Source of the DNA: Archegozetes longisetosus
Taxonomy: Eukaryota; Arthropoda; Arachnida; Sarcoptiformes; Trhypochthoniidae
Direction of reading: 5' to 3'
NCBI GenBank assembly: GCA_018873245.2
Contig: JAEMBT020000004.1
Location: forward strand, 5,752,573-5,816,572
DNA: 64,000 nucleotides
Shown: piece after piece, positions 13,401-27,100 of the stretch
How the letters are laid out: each line of letters starts with the position of its first letter
How positions within the stretch are numbered: the first letter of the stretch is position 1
Notes under the pieces: model-generated
The model's input: only the letters and a program-made list of their open reading frames with translations
What the model was told of the DNA's origin: nothing
Database searches by the model: none
Program-made: the position numbers and the translations under genes

Positions 13401-15539
13401 TCAATGGAAAATGCGGGAAGACTCGGGTGTGTGATAGATCCATGGCAACTCATTCTTACGATTTTCTTCTGACAAACTCTGCAACCAAAACGATGTGAAA
13501 CCTCTTGAGCTGCTCTTAAATTCTTTCGACTCATCCATTATTGACGAACTATGAGCTGAACCATTGTTGCGACCATTAAAGTCATTGTCATAATTGCTCA
13601 CTAAATTAAATCAATAAGTTAATTAAATAAATAACTCAATTAGATATAGAAAAATTTCGAAATAACTTACTAGAACTGGTCGAAGGTTTGCAATACTTAG
13701 CACTTGAGTTGGGATTGAAAGGAGCAGCCAATGGATTAAGTTCTGAGCCATAGTTACAGGAAAAACCTTTATTGACAACCAAATCTACGTAACCATTGAT
13801 TGGATTGCAGGGCTTCTTCTTCTGATTAGAACCTCTAGTGTTGGGTGGCTTAGCCCATGTCACCTCAAGATATTGTCCAGATTCAGTTAAGCCAGTCTTA
13901 CTCAAATCCATTCCTAGATATTAATTATAAAATTATATGAAAGTATATGAAAACGAATCTTTAATCTAATAGATTACTTACTTGACATAATTTTGAGAAC
14001 TAATTCTGCATCTTCTCGATTATAGTAATGAACGAAAGCGTAATTCTTCTGTCTTTTGACTCTCTGAACGTTGATATTATAAGTTCCCAAAAGAGAAAAT
14101 GTCTGTTTAATCAAGTCTTCAGTGACATCAGGACTCAAATATCGGACAAATAGAACCGTAACCTTGATTTGTGATAAAAAGTATTCTCATGAGACAAAGC
14201 TTTAGTTTAAAGCTATTGCATCCAGTCTAAAACTAATGCAGAGCTTATGATTGATTTTAGAGAGGTTTAAAAGGCGACACTTCTAATAGCATTAAAATCT
14301 TATATATATTTCAATCTGATGTTCACATCTATTATCAAAAACATGTTAACTGAAACCCATGCTTTTAATTCACTTGTTTATTGTGGTCCTTTCTAGGAAT
14401 AAAATTAATCTTTTCTCACGACTAGATCTCGACTGAAATACCGCTAAAGTAATAAATTAAACAAATAAAGGCATAACTTTCAAGTTAAGAGATTTGAAAC
14501 CAATTTAGAAAACATGAAGTTTTGAATCATTCTTCTTAGAAATCAAATGAATATTGGAGACAATTGTCTGACACTTAATCTTTTCGGTAACGAAACAAGT
14601 CAAATAGAAATTTTTGTGGTACAAGTTGCAAAATGAGTCAGTAGTTTAAGAGAAAAGAATAGTTTTGAAATCATTAAAAATTAAGCAAAGATTAACACAA
14701 ATTTGACTCACTTTTGACATTGTCTCGTCGTCTAAATTAGCCTCAGGTATAGCCCAATCCACAGTAATTTCAGCACCAAATAAATTAATTTTACCTTTAA
14801 TTGCGAAAAAATTATTAGATCACGTCTTAAGTCAATCAATTGTTTCGAATACCTGGCAATAACTTTCTTCGGGCCATTGCAGCAGCTCTTTATTAGCAAA
14901 AGCAATTAAAACAAATTAAATAACTGATAAGAACAAGTTATAGAACAAATGAAATGATTGAAAGACTTACCGATGACTCGAATACTCGACGAAAGCAAAT
15001 CCACGGTTTCTAGCCTGCAATCCATACGCGTTTGCCACCAATTTATTAGTATTTGAATTGTTATAAACGATAGCATTGACCACTCCTTCGGTAACTTTCG
15101 ACAACTCTAACATTACATCAATTCGGGTTTTATCGAGTGGAATATTGCCGATATATAGTCGGCAATTGTCGACACTCTTAACAACGCCAATTCTTTTGTT
15201 AGGTCTGATTTCAAACTCATTTAATAACTGAATGGCTTTGTTGGCATCGGACTGATTGGTGAAGGTGACGAAAGCGTATCCTCTGTTGGTTCCACTGAAG
15301 TCCATCATAAGCCTCAACTGATAAATAGTTCCGATTTGCGCGAAGACTGGCACCAATTCATCTTCGTAGCAGTCGCGTGGTATTCGTCCGACAAATACTT
15401 CGCATCCCTTCTCTGGTTGTGGACGATTTGCTGGCCAATCCGGTGGCGGACCATACATTCGCTGTCCGTTCTCTTGGACTATATTATAACCAGTCATTTC
15501 CATCAAATTCAATAACTTTTGTTCTTTACTCAAAGCCAT
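13401..15539 (-). CDS. A1CF/RBM46/RBM47-family RNA-binding protein
   Basis: Six exons (15539-14971, 14887-14853, 14794-14712, 14162-13982, 13913-13671, 13600-13401) join in phase to give 436 residues. Three RRM domains are visible. RRM1 covers about 46-120, with VFVGRIP and [12 protein letters not shown]2 covers about 126-205, with [17 protein letters not shown] and the family signature [12 protein letters not shown] split over exons 1-2. RRM3 starts at about 230, with VLFVRYL and [10 protein letters not shown]. Order and linkers match the A1CF, RBM46 and RBM47 group, which binds mRNA as an editing cofactor or stability regulator; the paralogue cannot be fixed. The protein is shorter than the roughly 530-600-residue vertebrate members, and the C-terminal quarter is not recognisable. 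RRM2 carries an insertion of roughly ten residues before its RNP1 motif. The start MALSKEQK was chosen over an in-frame ATG seven codons upstream because the conserved region begins there. A possible AATAAA lies near 13100 on the coding strand. Confidence 0.93.
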
Positions 15540-18151
15540 TGATTTATATTTAAATTGCAATCAAATGTTTGTAAATATAATCTTATTATTGTTTGGATTT
15601 TGTTTTCATAAACAATTCATAAATATTTAGCTATTTTTAGTCTAATGTAATATTTATTTTCTGTAAATATTTAATGATTTACTAACTTAATTAAAACTTT
15701 AACTTTCAGTTTTGGTCGATTAAAACTTAAGAAAATTGATTGTAAATTGTTTGCCAATTAGATGGAAAGTGAATTATAAGAAAAGTTTAGTTTTGACCGA
15801 TTGATGATCGAATGATTAATTGGAATGGAGAAGAAATCAATTGGTTTTATTCTATATTTGATTCTGTTTATAACTAACTTATCGCTGATTGGTCAAATCT
15901 TATCAGTTAAAGGAGTGTTTCATTCATTCTGTCTTCTGTTCTTATTTTCCTAAATTATTAACTATTTATTTGTGAGATGTTTACTTGAAGGGGTTTCACT
16001 AGTTTTCGCCCTCAGATAAACAGTTAATCCCTTTCACTGATTGGCTGCCTATTAGAGAGTGAATGAAAAAAATCTAAAAGTAGTGTTTGTCCAGATTTTA
16101 CTAATTTTGAATTAATATGATATGAATCGAAGCTAATCCCTCATCGATTTTGAACCAGTTGTTAATCAATGAAATGGAATCACGTGAAAACAGGTGTATA
16201 TTATTTTGCACATTTTATCAAATGTCTTAACTGAATAGTTGATTAGTTTTACTATTTATCGAACACTAATCTACGCATTAATCACTGATAATCGGATTTA
16301 GTTTGCAACTCATTTGATTGATGGCTGAGTTGTGTTATCGTAAATATTTGTTATGTCACATATTTGTCCAATTTATATGTATTTTACTGATTTATACTAT
16401 AATGAAATAATTAAAACTTAACTAATGAAGTAATTAAACTTACATCAAATTATTGATACATCTCTTCTCATAAGTACAGTGTTTTGAAGTAATAGTTTTT
16501 GAACTTGTATTGTTTCAAAGCATTAACTTATTGTTTAATAATGAATATATTTTCATCTGTATTAAGTGTTGTAACCAAGTTTGGTGTGGGGCTAAAAATA
16601 TGAATTGATTTGTTGAGGCAAACTATGACTCATATTGGAATAACTGTCAATTAGTTATAAAACGTTTACTAAAAAATGAAGTAACCATTAATTAATTAAT
16701 GTTTAACAAGAAGCAATGGATTGATGGGTGAAGTAAGTTAAATATGGTTTGAAACGTTTTTCGTAATATTGTTCTGAATAGAAACTGGCAGTTAAGTTTT
16801 GAAAAGCCTCTAGGGGTTATAGCCCCCTATTGGTTATGGCTGTGTCTACAATCAATTTACATTTGTTTAAGTTTTATTCAATCTAAAGTAATCCTAAATC
16901 TATAACTTATCTACTTGCTCGATTACACTCCAGTTTAGTCACAGATATTTGAATGGCAAAATCTAACTGAAAGGTATAAAGAAGTCAAGTTGTTCAATTG
17001 TGTTGATCACAGAGTTAAGAGATGGTGCACATGGTTGTGGTTCCAAATACATAATTCGATGTTAGTTTTAAACATTAACATTTCATAGGGTATTCAATCA
17101 ATACGTATAGTAGTATCGTGTTTGCAAATTTTCAAACTTATCAAAGATTGATATTAAATTCTTTATGACAGTCACGATAGAATCCAAGACTGAAATGGCA
17201 CTCAACTAGAACTCGGCATTTTTTCTTTTGGCTACTATTCTATGACAAACCATAAAAATATCGAAAAGCTGAATCTCCAACTTGGCTCATATTGTATAAG
17301 TAGATCTATCAAAGTTGCGTTTTAAATGTAAATTTTTCAAGCTTTCCACGTATATTTGAACGATCAGAACAAATAATCAATTCAATAGGTGCATCATTTA
17401 TTTATTATGTTTCAAGATTGGAATAAAATTCTTCAAGTTTTCAGAATTTGTAATACAGATGAACCGATAAAGTAGAATCATAGAAATTTGATGGGTCTTA
17501 AAAGCTATTTGATTTAATGTTTGGCTGCTGAGAGTGTGTTCTCTTTATTTTCTTTAGTTCTCAAACTTAAATAAACTTTATTTAAGTTTGAGATGGAATA
17601 ACGAGAGCGATAAGAAAAGAAAAAATAGGAAAAACTGTTTAAACAAATATAATCTGCTGAAAGATGGTTTGATAGAAGCCAAGTTTATAGCGTTTATATC
17701 TATAATGATTTAGAGGATTGAAGTTAAAGAGTATCAAATTGACCCTAATTTTGATGTCAACTAAACAGAGTGACAGTTGCTCACCACAATAGAAGCGCAT
17801 CGATCACTAATTGCTCACATACTGCACAAACGAAGCATTAGTTGCTGTAAAAAGCACTAGTGACAAACTTGGTCTTATATAACAGTATTACGCAGGTCGT
17901 CGATAATAATCAATAAATGTATTGCTAGTGGTAGCATCAACAAAATGTCTGACTTTCTTCTGTTGGCTGAGTTTTAGCTAAAGATAAAGATTTCTAACCT
18001 AATTAAGTTAATTTGAATTTAAAACTTCCAATAAAGTTGAAAATTATTCTAAATTTCTAGTCTCATAAGACGTATATATCCAAACGATTAGTACAAATAT
18101 CAAGTGCTAAAAGTGCTTTTATTCAATCAAATTTATTCCTAAAAGTCGTGA
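15540..18151. promoter_or_regulatory. Intergenic region between divergent RBP and synapsin genes
   Basis: No coding exon was found in these 2.6 kb. The two flanking genes point away from each other, so both promoters should lie here. A TATA-like tatatat sits at 18073-18079, about 90 bp before the likely synapsin start. An untranslated synapsin exon could be hidden here and would not be visible by eye. Confidence 0.5.
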
Positions 18152-18166
18152 ACACTCGCCGCCAAA

Positions 18167-21100
18167 ATTTCTTTCTCAACATTTCGTCAGAGTTTCGCCT
18201 CGACCACTAACTATCTAAAGAGGCGATTCTCTTCTGGAGATTTATCAGGAGAAGGTTTCGAGGATGATGCGGTATTAGAGAAGATCTTAACGAATACTAC
18301 TTAGAATAAAAAGTTTGGAATAACTTGTAAGATGAATAACTTAAAATATTTGAATGTTTAGGAAAGCGAGAAGCAATCCCAGCAAACTCGAGCGGATCAA
18401 CCGGCACCACCGACTCACTCGGTATCTCAATCGTCAGATTTAACGCTTAATCTCCGTGGGGGTAATACTCACACAAGTGCGCCAACATCTCCAGCAAAGG
18501 GTGTCTCATCGTTTTTATCTCGTGCCACATCATTAACAGGAACAGTGACCAGCACTGTCCAACAGATCGCAAGAGCAGCCAATGTTAAAGATAAACAAAA
18601 GATTGTTTTAGTTATTGACGACCACCAAACAGATTGGTTTGTATTAAGCCTAGCTTAAATAATTAATTCGATCATTAAATAAGTGATGCGTTCAATCATG
18701 TGATTCATGTGAATGGTTTGATTTAAGGTCTAAGTATTTTCGAGGAAAACGACTGCTCGGTGAATGGGATATAAAAGTAGAACAGGTGCTAAATTAATTG
18801 AATTACACAAAAGCTACTGAGCTCGTACAAATAAATGTCTATTTTCTCTCAATTGCATGAAATTAGGCAGAATTTCGTGATCTCACACTATCATCGAGTT
18901 CGGAACTAGGAACTGTTGTGAGTATCATAGGATATGATAGAAGTGGATCAAAAATTGCACGGTATGCAAACTCATTAATTGATAGCTTCTGTTATGATTC
19001 TGGTGTCAATATTGACAAATAAGAATTGGAGAAACTAAGTTGGCATTTGTTTTGACAGATCATTTCGACCAGACTTTGCGTTAGTCCGGCAACATATTCG
19101 TGAGATACGTGACGATCATAAAGACATCTTACTAGGTCTGAAGTTCGGCTCAGTGCCAACTATTAATTCATTGCACTGCCTTTACAATTTCCAAGATAGA
19201 CCATGGGTGGTACGTATGTGCATGTGTTGGACCTAAAGCTGATATTTACTTATTTGTGCTTATATTCTTCATCTGAATTGACTGTTTACTTTATTTAATT
19301 GAAACTTTATGAAAGCTCGCCAAACATGTTTGAAAGCTATATTCTTGATTATTAATTTCTAGTTTTCCCACTTAATTGGTATTCAAAAACGCTTAGGAAA
19401 AGATAATTTCCCACTAATCGAGCAAACATTTTATCCGAATCAACGAGAAATGGTAAGGCTTGCTATTAAAATTTTTTCAAATTTTATTTCTTTAATCTTT
19501 AAATCAAAGGTAGGAATCAGTAATTTGTATTTTGATCTCTAAATTAAGTTTCATATGACTTTTTGTGTGGCGTATTTTATATAATTTACTGCTTATAATT
19601 AATATTCATTATGTGGTTTCATTGGTAACAAATTTAATTTGATATATATCACAATTAACATTCTGAAATTGACAGTAAAAACAAGAGATTCAAAAAGTTT
19701 TTTAGTCAAAACTACTTGTATAAAGTATTTCGAGTAAAGCCTTAAATCGTTATCAAATACTTATTCAGGCGATTAAATGGTAAAAGCTATAAAATCAATT
19801 ATAATTATAATAAAAGTATGATTAGTAATACAGAAAATGCAAACTTATATGCGATCGAAAGACCTGTCGTTGAATACCTGATATACACTTATTATTATGT
19901 CATAGAATGAATTAGAAATGAAAAATATTCAGTCTTATCGTAGGAAATGTTAGTTTGATTAAGCAATTTATGGTTGGATGAGATGGGTTTCTCTTTCAAT
20001 TTGACTTTTATTAAAAATAGCTTCCTTGCGTCTTTTCATGCAAGCTCTATAGCCATTACTGCTAACCCATTGACATTCGTGGGAATTTGCAGACACAGGA
20101 ACACACATTGAAGTCAATCCTTGACAATCATCGTCGTTATCCCATTTTGTTTCCCAGTTGCAGTAACCATTTCGTGCCATCAACTTTGTATAAGATTTGT
20201 TGTACGATTTCAAAAACGGATAGTTTGATGATTGGCGAACTTTACATTTGCAACCCATAGAATATAATTTTCTGAATCCTTTCAATTGCTTTGCGGTGAG
20301 AGATGAGACCTACAAATAGTAGAAATCGATGATTGTTTTGGTGGATCAATAGTAATAGAAAATGAAATGACCTCTTCTACAAAGTTGCAAAGTGAAACCC
20401 ATGCCTTCTCTCCGTTTACAGTTCCTGAGTGTAGAAAAACTGTTTGATTAATTTGTTTTGATAAGTTTAACTAAATCTTAGCTGAACTGGGCGTCAGTCT
20501 AATTAGTGCTCAACACTGTTTGCAATACTAGTGATAGAGTTAATACAAAAATAACTATTTAGTAGTGCTTATATAATCCTCAAAGCTATATTAATGAGTA
20601 TTCTTGCTTTTGGCTGTTAACACAATACTGCACTAATATTGCTTCTAAGACTGATGCCGATTTTCTGTTGTTGACACTTGAAATAAAACCACAACTGATT
20701 CGTATAATTTGCTTGTATTTGTCTTCCAGCTTTTGTCTGATTTGCAACGATTATCATACTTAAAAATACTTGCAAATTTGAGATTTTGTTAGACGAACTT
20801 TAAAGGAAAAGGGACACAAGAATAAGAATGAAAAACAGTTGAGAGCAATTTGTGTAAAGCACGTTTGGTAGAGTTTGTATAGTATTAGCTGACATACTAT
20901 ACATACTGCATAATAATGATAATGCTTGAACACAGGTATTTTTGCATATTCTACAGTAAACATCAATATTCTCTATAGAATTAAATTAAGGTCAGCAGAA
21001 ACAGACTGACAATAACAAGAGAGATAAAATCTGATGATTTTATAAAGCCTTCAGAATAATTTTTCAATAAAAATCTCAAACTGTGCTGATATAAAGTTAG

Positions 21101-24100
21101 CACAAATATAAATGGAATGTTATTTATAGAGTAATTAAATTCAAGACGAGTAAAACTGTGCCTCTAATGCCTGCGATTAAGTACTTGATGATAACTTGTT
21201 AGTATTGATTGCACAATAAAACCCATAAAATGTCACATCTCTATAGACTTTAGTTTAAGACTTAGGAATTAACTATTTTGCACTTTTCATCGATCTCCTA
21301 ATCTCAATGTGTAATTGTGTAATCAACCCAATTCTAAGATTTGCAGCAGATATACTAACCAGTAATTAAATATCTTGTATGGGATTTCAGTTTTCGTCCG
21401 CACGATCCCTGACCTGATCCATGACCAGGTCCTGATGTCCAAATCAGGCCATGACTCAGAGCGTCTCTGGCTTTTGGTGTTAACTTTTGATGAAATAATA
21501 GAATTATAAGAAACTAATTAAGTGAAATGAGGTTTATATTTGCAATTATTGTGAAATTTCAATGGCAGCTGTCGTTAATATAAGATTTGATTTCGGACCT
21601 CTATTACCTTGAATTTGCAGAAAATGATTTTCTTTGATTGAAAGGGCTCAGCACAGGCTCAATACTGACATTGAATAAAATAGTAATTCAAAGCAATTCT
21701 CATTTAAATAGTCATAAATGTTTGTGCGAATGGCTGAGCACTGCTTAATGTTCTCGAAAATGATACTTTGGATTTACCTGTAGTTTATATGAATAAGCGG
21801 ATCACAGCATGCCGTATATCACTTTTATTGTTCAATTTAGGATTAAATTTCAGTACTTTTCAAAAAATCTTCGTTCAAATCATTTGAATAACACTGAAAA
21901 CTCGAACTTAATGTGTATTTTAGGCAATATTTATTTGAGATTTGAAGTGCATTTTGTAATTTTCATGATTCTTGAATTAAATAACGAAATGATTTTAGTA
22001 TTCCTGAAATATGTGAACATAAATTTGAAATAATAAAAGGAAAAAAATATAATAGAAGGCTCAACTGTGGCTATAGATTGAGTTGAAGACTGAGAAAGTA
22101 AAAGTTGAGCAAATGCAGGAATTTGTGATTGAAAAAGTTATCTCTATTTCCTTATTTCTTCTCTGAAAGTTTTGCAATGATTTATCTTAATTTTTATCAA
22201 GGCTCGACTCATAAGTCAAACTAATAATAATTATTATTCGTGAAAACTACTCCAAGTTATCTCAATAAGCTTATTAATAGTAACATAACTTGATTTCTAT
22301 TAGAGTTTAATGTGAGGCTGAATTGAGAATTTGATCGTTTATTAGTGAAGTTATCTGAATGACTGGTAAATAAAAGGTGAGCCCTTAAGGTATTTATCAT
22401 AATTTATAAGCCAATCATTGAAATTGCTATTGGATATGCAAATAATTATTAATCAAATTGATTTAAAGCTATTTAGCTGTTAGGAGCAAGGCAAAATGAT
22501 ACCTTAAATTCTTTTTTGACCCTAATTTGATATGAAAGAGTCCGTCCGTCGACCTTTGATAGTTTTGCCAACCTTTTCACGTGTACTATTGCCACTATTA
22601 TATTAAAACAAAATATCATTAATAATAACAATCACTTGAATATAATTTTTTATCAAATTCTAAAATAACTTTCTGTAAACAATTAATCATCTCGAATCTT
22701 ATGACATTTTTTCTCTTTTCTTGGTTAACTTGAAAGCTTTTTGAAATATGAAGATAAAATTGAACCTAAAATTAACTTAAATTGTCCAACTCAAGCCTCA
22801 CTCATTATGGATTGCAAGTTAGAATTGAAATCTAAATGAGATCACAAACTATTCCTAATAATGATAAAAGTGTTCCGCATTTATTAAATTATTTAATAGA
22901 TTTTGTTATCCTGTATTTAAATTGAATTTAGTAATAAAGATATTATGCGACTGCGGGATATTTATAGATAGTATGAAACGTAGTTCAAACAGCGCAAAGA
23001 CTAGCCTACAATTGTTTGAGGCAAAGCTTAGTTTGGTTTAAATTATATTATAGTGAAAGGGTTGTCTTCATAATTTTGGCTTTATCTCCTCGTTTCTACT
23101 CTTTATTTTCATCTTATCTACTAATTCACATTAGCAATACTTAATCGTTAATGCTTTGTAAGATAAATTTTATTACAACAAAAATTCCTTAATTTTTATG
23201 ACCTGATGATTAAATTACTTAATTGAAGATTAGGTTTTAAAAAGAAGAAAAAAAACGTAAATTACTTTTTAAAGTTGAATTTGCTCTAGTTAGTCAACTG
23301 AGTACTGATCTCTCAATTAAAAACGGTAGCTGAGCAAATGTTTGTTTAAAGTATTAAGAAATGCAAATTAATACTAAACTTTTCTTAATTGGTTTATGAA
23401 ATAATCAAACAAATTTTGTTAATGATTAGAATGCAGCGAATGATAATGAAGTTAAGCCTCAAAAACAGATAGTAGTCTAGTTAGCCGAGTTGACTCAAAC
23501 AAAATGATTATTTACTCGTCCATTTAGTACATCGAAACGAAGATAATAAATTTGTAAAAATTTACAAAAATCAATACGTTCTAATTAACTTAATTGAATA
23601 ATTGGATCAAAGGTTACTTAATGACTGATAAGATTGATTACTATTAAGGAAAAGTACGTTGAATCGATATGAATAAGTGTTATTAAATTAAGCAGTGGTA
23701 TTGATCTAATAAATTTTGTTATATGTTCTGCAAAACATTCTGTCGAAGCAATCGACTTAAGGAAAAGACTAAGACTACAACGAGAATACTTGACGTCATA
23801 TCTAAGTGTAAAATATGTTCCAACTAGCCTTTTTACTAATATTGGTTGAAACAAGCAAAATCAACATTTTTTAGTTTGCCTTTTTTCGATCAACTATCAT
23901 TATTAATTTCTATTTTGGTTAAACTCTATTGAATACCACTCATTAGTGAATGTAGTGATCAAATTGACGGTTTCAGTTGACGAGTGGATCACATTATCAT
24001 TGATATATTTGACCTAACTGTCAATTAGAGAAGTAAAAGTGAAATTTAGAACAAGTTGACAGAACTAGAGTATAGGATGCGTTAAGACTAGTTATAAAGA

Positions 24101-27100
24101 GTTAAATAATGGAATAAAATGGACAAATTCTTACCGAAATCAGCAGAACAATAATGTTCTTGTGGGTGAGAGAGCATACATGAACAGGCATTGCTCTGAT
24201 TTATTAAAATCGTTGTTATTATACAGTCTATCAAGATTATCAATATGGCTGAAGATAATGATAATTGGCTTATTTTCATTTTGATGCTGAAATAAAAATA
24301 AATGTTTAACTTTACATTTCAACACTTAAACACTTTACTGCAATTTGAATGAAATATTTTCTCAGGCTTTGTCAAAACACGAGAGTTTTATGTTGAGATG
24401 TTTCGCAGTTTCAGTCTATTCACTTATTATAATATTAAGAATAATATAATTGATTACGATATAAGATATAATTGAGGCCAAATATGTTATCAGTTGTTTG
24501 CAAACATTTAACATAATATATGACTGAAATGCAAATATAGAGATAATATACTAGGAATCTAGTGTAAATGATTTAATCCACTAACAAAAGTATGAATAAG
24601 AGTACTTCAGGTTACCTTCAATATAACAATCAAGTATCAGGTACAAAGTCTTCTTTTATAACTTTTCATTACCGTATCATTGTTTTCAACCAATTCTGAA
24701 CACTTTTAACCGTTAATTATTGCAAACTTATTTACACTAAATCATCCAGAATACGAGTATCGAAGTTTTGATGATTTAATACTTTTATTTTTCTTTAATC
24801 AGTTGAAGATGACTATATTAGATGAACTAAATGTTTAACATAATGTAAGTTTCTATGCCAGTACATTAGTAATAAGAAGATTTGAAAGTAAAGAACTGAT
24901 TAGTTTAGTGAATATTCGACAAGTTTTGGCAAGTGAGAAACGAGAGGAACCAAATGAATAGAGTGAAAAGCGATTAAGTGACAGAAGCAGAGTTTATTAA
25001 GAATAATTAATGCTAAAACCGATGTAAACAAATGTTATATCAGATGAGAAGTATGATGGCTAGAACTATTTTAAGTCAGCTCCAATTTGGTTTGGATGGA
25101 ATGCAAATTAGTTTTTGTATCAAATCTTAGCTCTAGTGCCAAATCATACATAAGGCGTCGCTATCGGGTGGAGGCGTCTGACTGTCATCTGACAAATGGT
25201 CATCAAATAGTGATACCATCAAAACTATTTTAGCAGTAAAGCTAAAACTAGTGCACTCAGTGATTTATAGTCAACTTTAAATCTTATTATCTTCAGACTT
25301 GAAATTGTTTTTACTTAAGAATTTAGTTTCTCACTAAAAGCAATTCTAGATTTTGTGCAAATCTCTGTATATATAGATTAAAACAATAAAAATCCTTTCT
25401 AAAGAGCAACAGTCGATGAAAATCCTATGGAAAATAATTGAAGTCTATTGTTTTGTGCTTTGCAAGCATATGCAGGTTTTCTTTTCCCACTTACTGAAGT
25501 ACAGATGAAAGTTTATACATTTAGTAATTGTATGCTTTTTTGTTGAATAACTGAAACGGATTCTTACAGATTTATTGCTAATTCAGATTACTTACACGTT
25601 CAAGTAATTTTATAAATGGATTGAAATTTGTTGTTTTAGCGTTAACAGTTAATTCATGGGTTTTAATTTATTATTCAATTAACAGAAAATCAAATATAAT
25701 TAATAATTCAAAGCATTAATATGACCTTCTTCTCATGACATTTATCTACAATGGGATCAAAATGTTTTTTGCGCAAACATCTTATCGCAACTAGAGTTAA
25801 TTGTTTTTCTTTAAAAAGTTAACTTAGTTTACATTTAGTTTGTTTGCTTATTCTGTGATTTGATTTTTTACAACACTTTCATCTCGTAGTAAATCTGACA
25901 CCCAAACTGGCAATATCTTTATTGAATTTCTTTTCTTGTTTAACTCATATCAAACAAACTCTTTATTTTATTTGATAATAAATCGATAATAAAAATTTAT
26001 TATACAAACAATTCATAAAACTTTACGAACTGTTATTTCACGCCAATTAGGACTTAGCCTTTGCAGCAATATATTTGATAGTATTTTATAGACTATTATA
26101 GAATTAATTAGTAATTAACAAAGTTATTGAAATTTTTTTATTAATTAATTCTCCTCATTTCTCACACTTTGATTTACTGATTAAAGAAAATTGAAAATAA
26201 TCAAAACGAAAGTAGGATTATTTCCTAATTTTCCTTAATTGATTATTGAGTGAATTACTCTTGTAAGTTATTTTCTTTTAAAACGTCTCTCAAATAAGTT
26301 TGCGTTCTCTTATCTATATAATCATAATTTGCCTGTACGTAGTCTACCACTCTACCTACTCATTCCACAAGCTTAAGAGTTGTATCATTACAATCAGAAT
26401 CACATGTAGTCTCGAGTCTGACTGTTTTCATCACCGGAGGTGGCCACTGGCCACTTGAGTCAATAAGAATTTATTATCAAGTAATTTGAAATCTAGAGCT
26501 TGTCTTTAAAATAAACAGATCCTTTACTTTGTAGTACAATATTGAGATATCAAATTTGACGGCTGCAATTAGCAACCTTATCTGCTAATTTTGTAATAAT
26601 TGTATGAATGCTAGCTTTTGTTCACTTGACTTCTGCCAAAACAATGTTATAAAAGCCGAGATTGTGTTGATCCTGATATGTTTTGAGAATAAACAGAAAA
26701 TGTTTAAATGTAAAATCTGAATATTTATCATTGTTTATGATGTGAACCGTTCAAGTATTTAGAAGGTCATAAAATTGACCGCAATTTCCGGTTGCGTAAA
26801 CTTTGATCTGAATCTCAATAAAATGTGTTATAGTGAAGAAAATTTGGTTTTATTCTTATGCATTTGTTGATAACTTATATTTATAAAAGAGAAAGCGTTA
26901 TCTTTATGCACACAGAGTATTATCATCGATAGAACGCTTGGAAAATTGAAATACGAGCCAAATAAACAATAAGCAAAAATGTTATGTATGCAATAACTCA
27001 TACTCAAGTAGTATTTATTGCAAAGCTCTCACAAAACACACAATTGTCAGATATGCTTATTCTTCAATTTGATGTTATCTAAAAAATTGAGTTACTCTAG

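Noticed and set aside
24140-24325. Minus-strand 61-codon frame over TIMP exon 1
   Set aside because: It is the other frame of the TIMP signal-peptide exon; the TIMP frame has the signal peptide, the CSC motif and in-phase splicing.
26439-26453. Perfect short palindrome gtggccactggccac
   Set aside because: Seven-base arms are within chance expectation for 64 kb, and there is no context that gives it a function.
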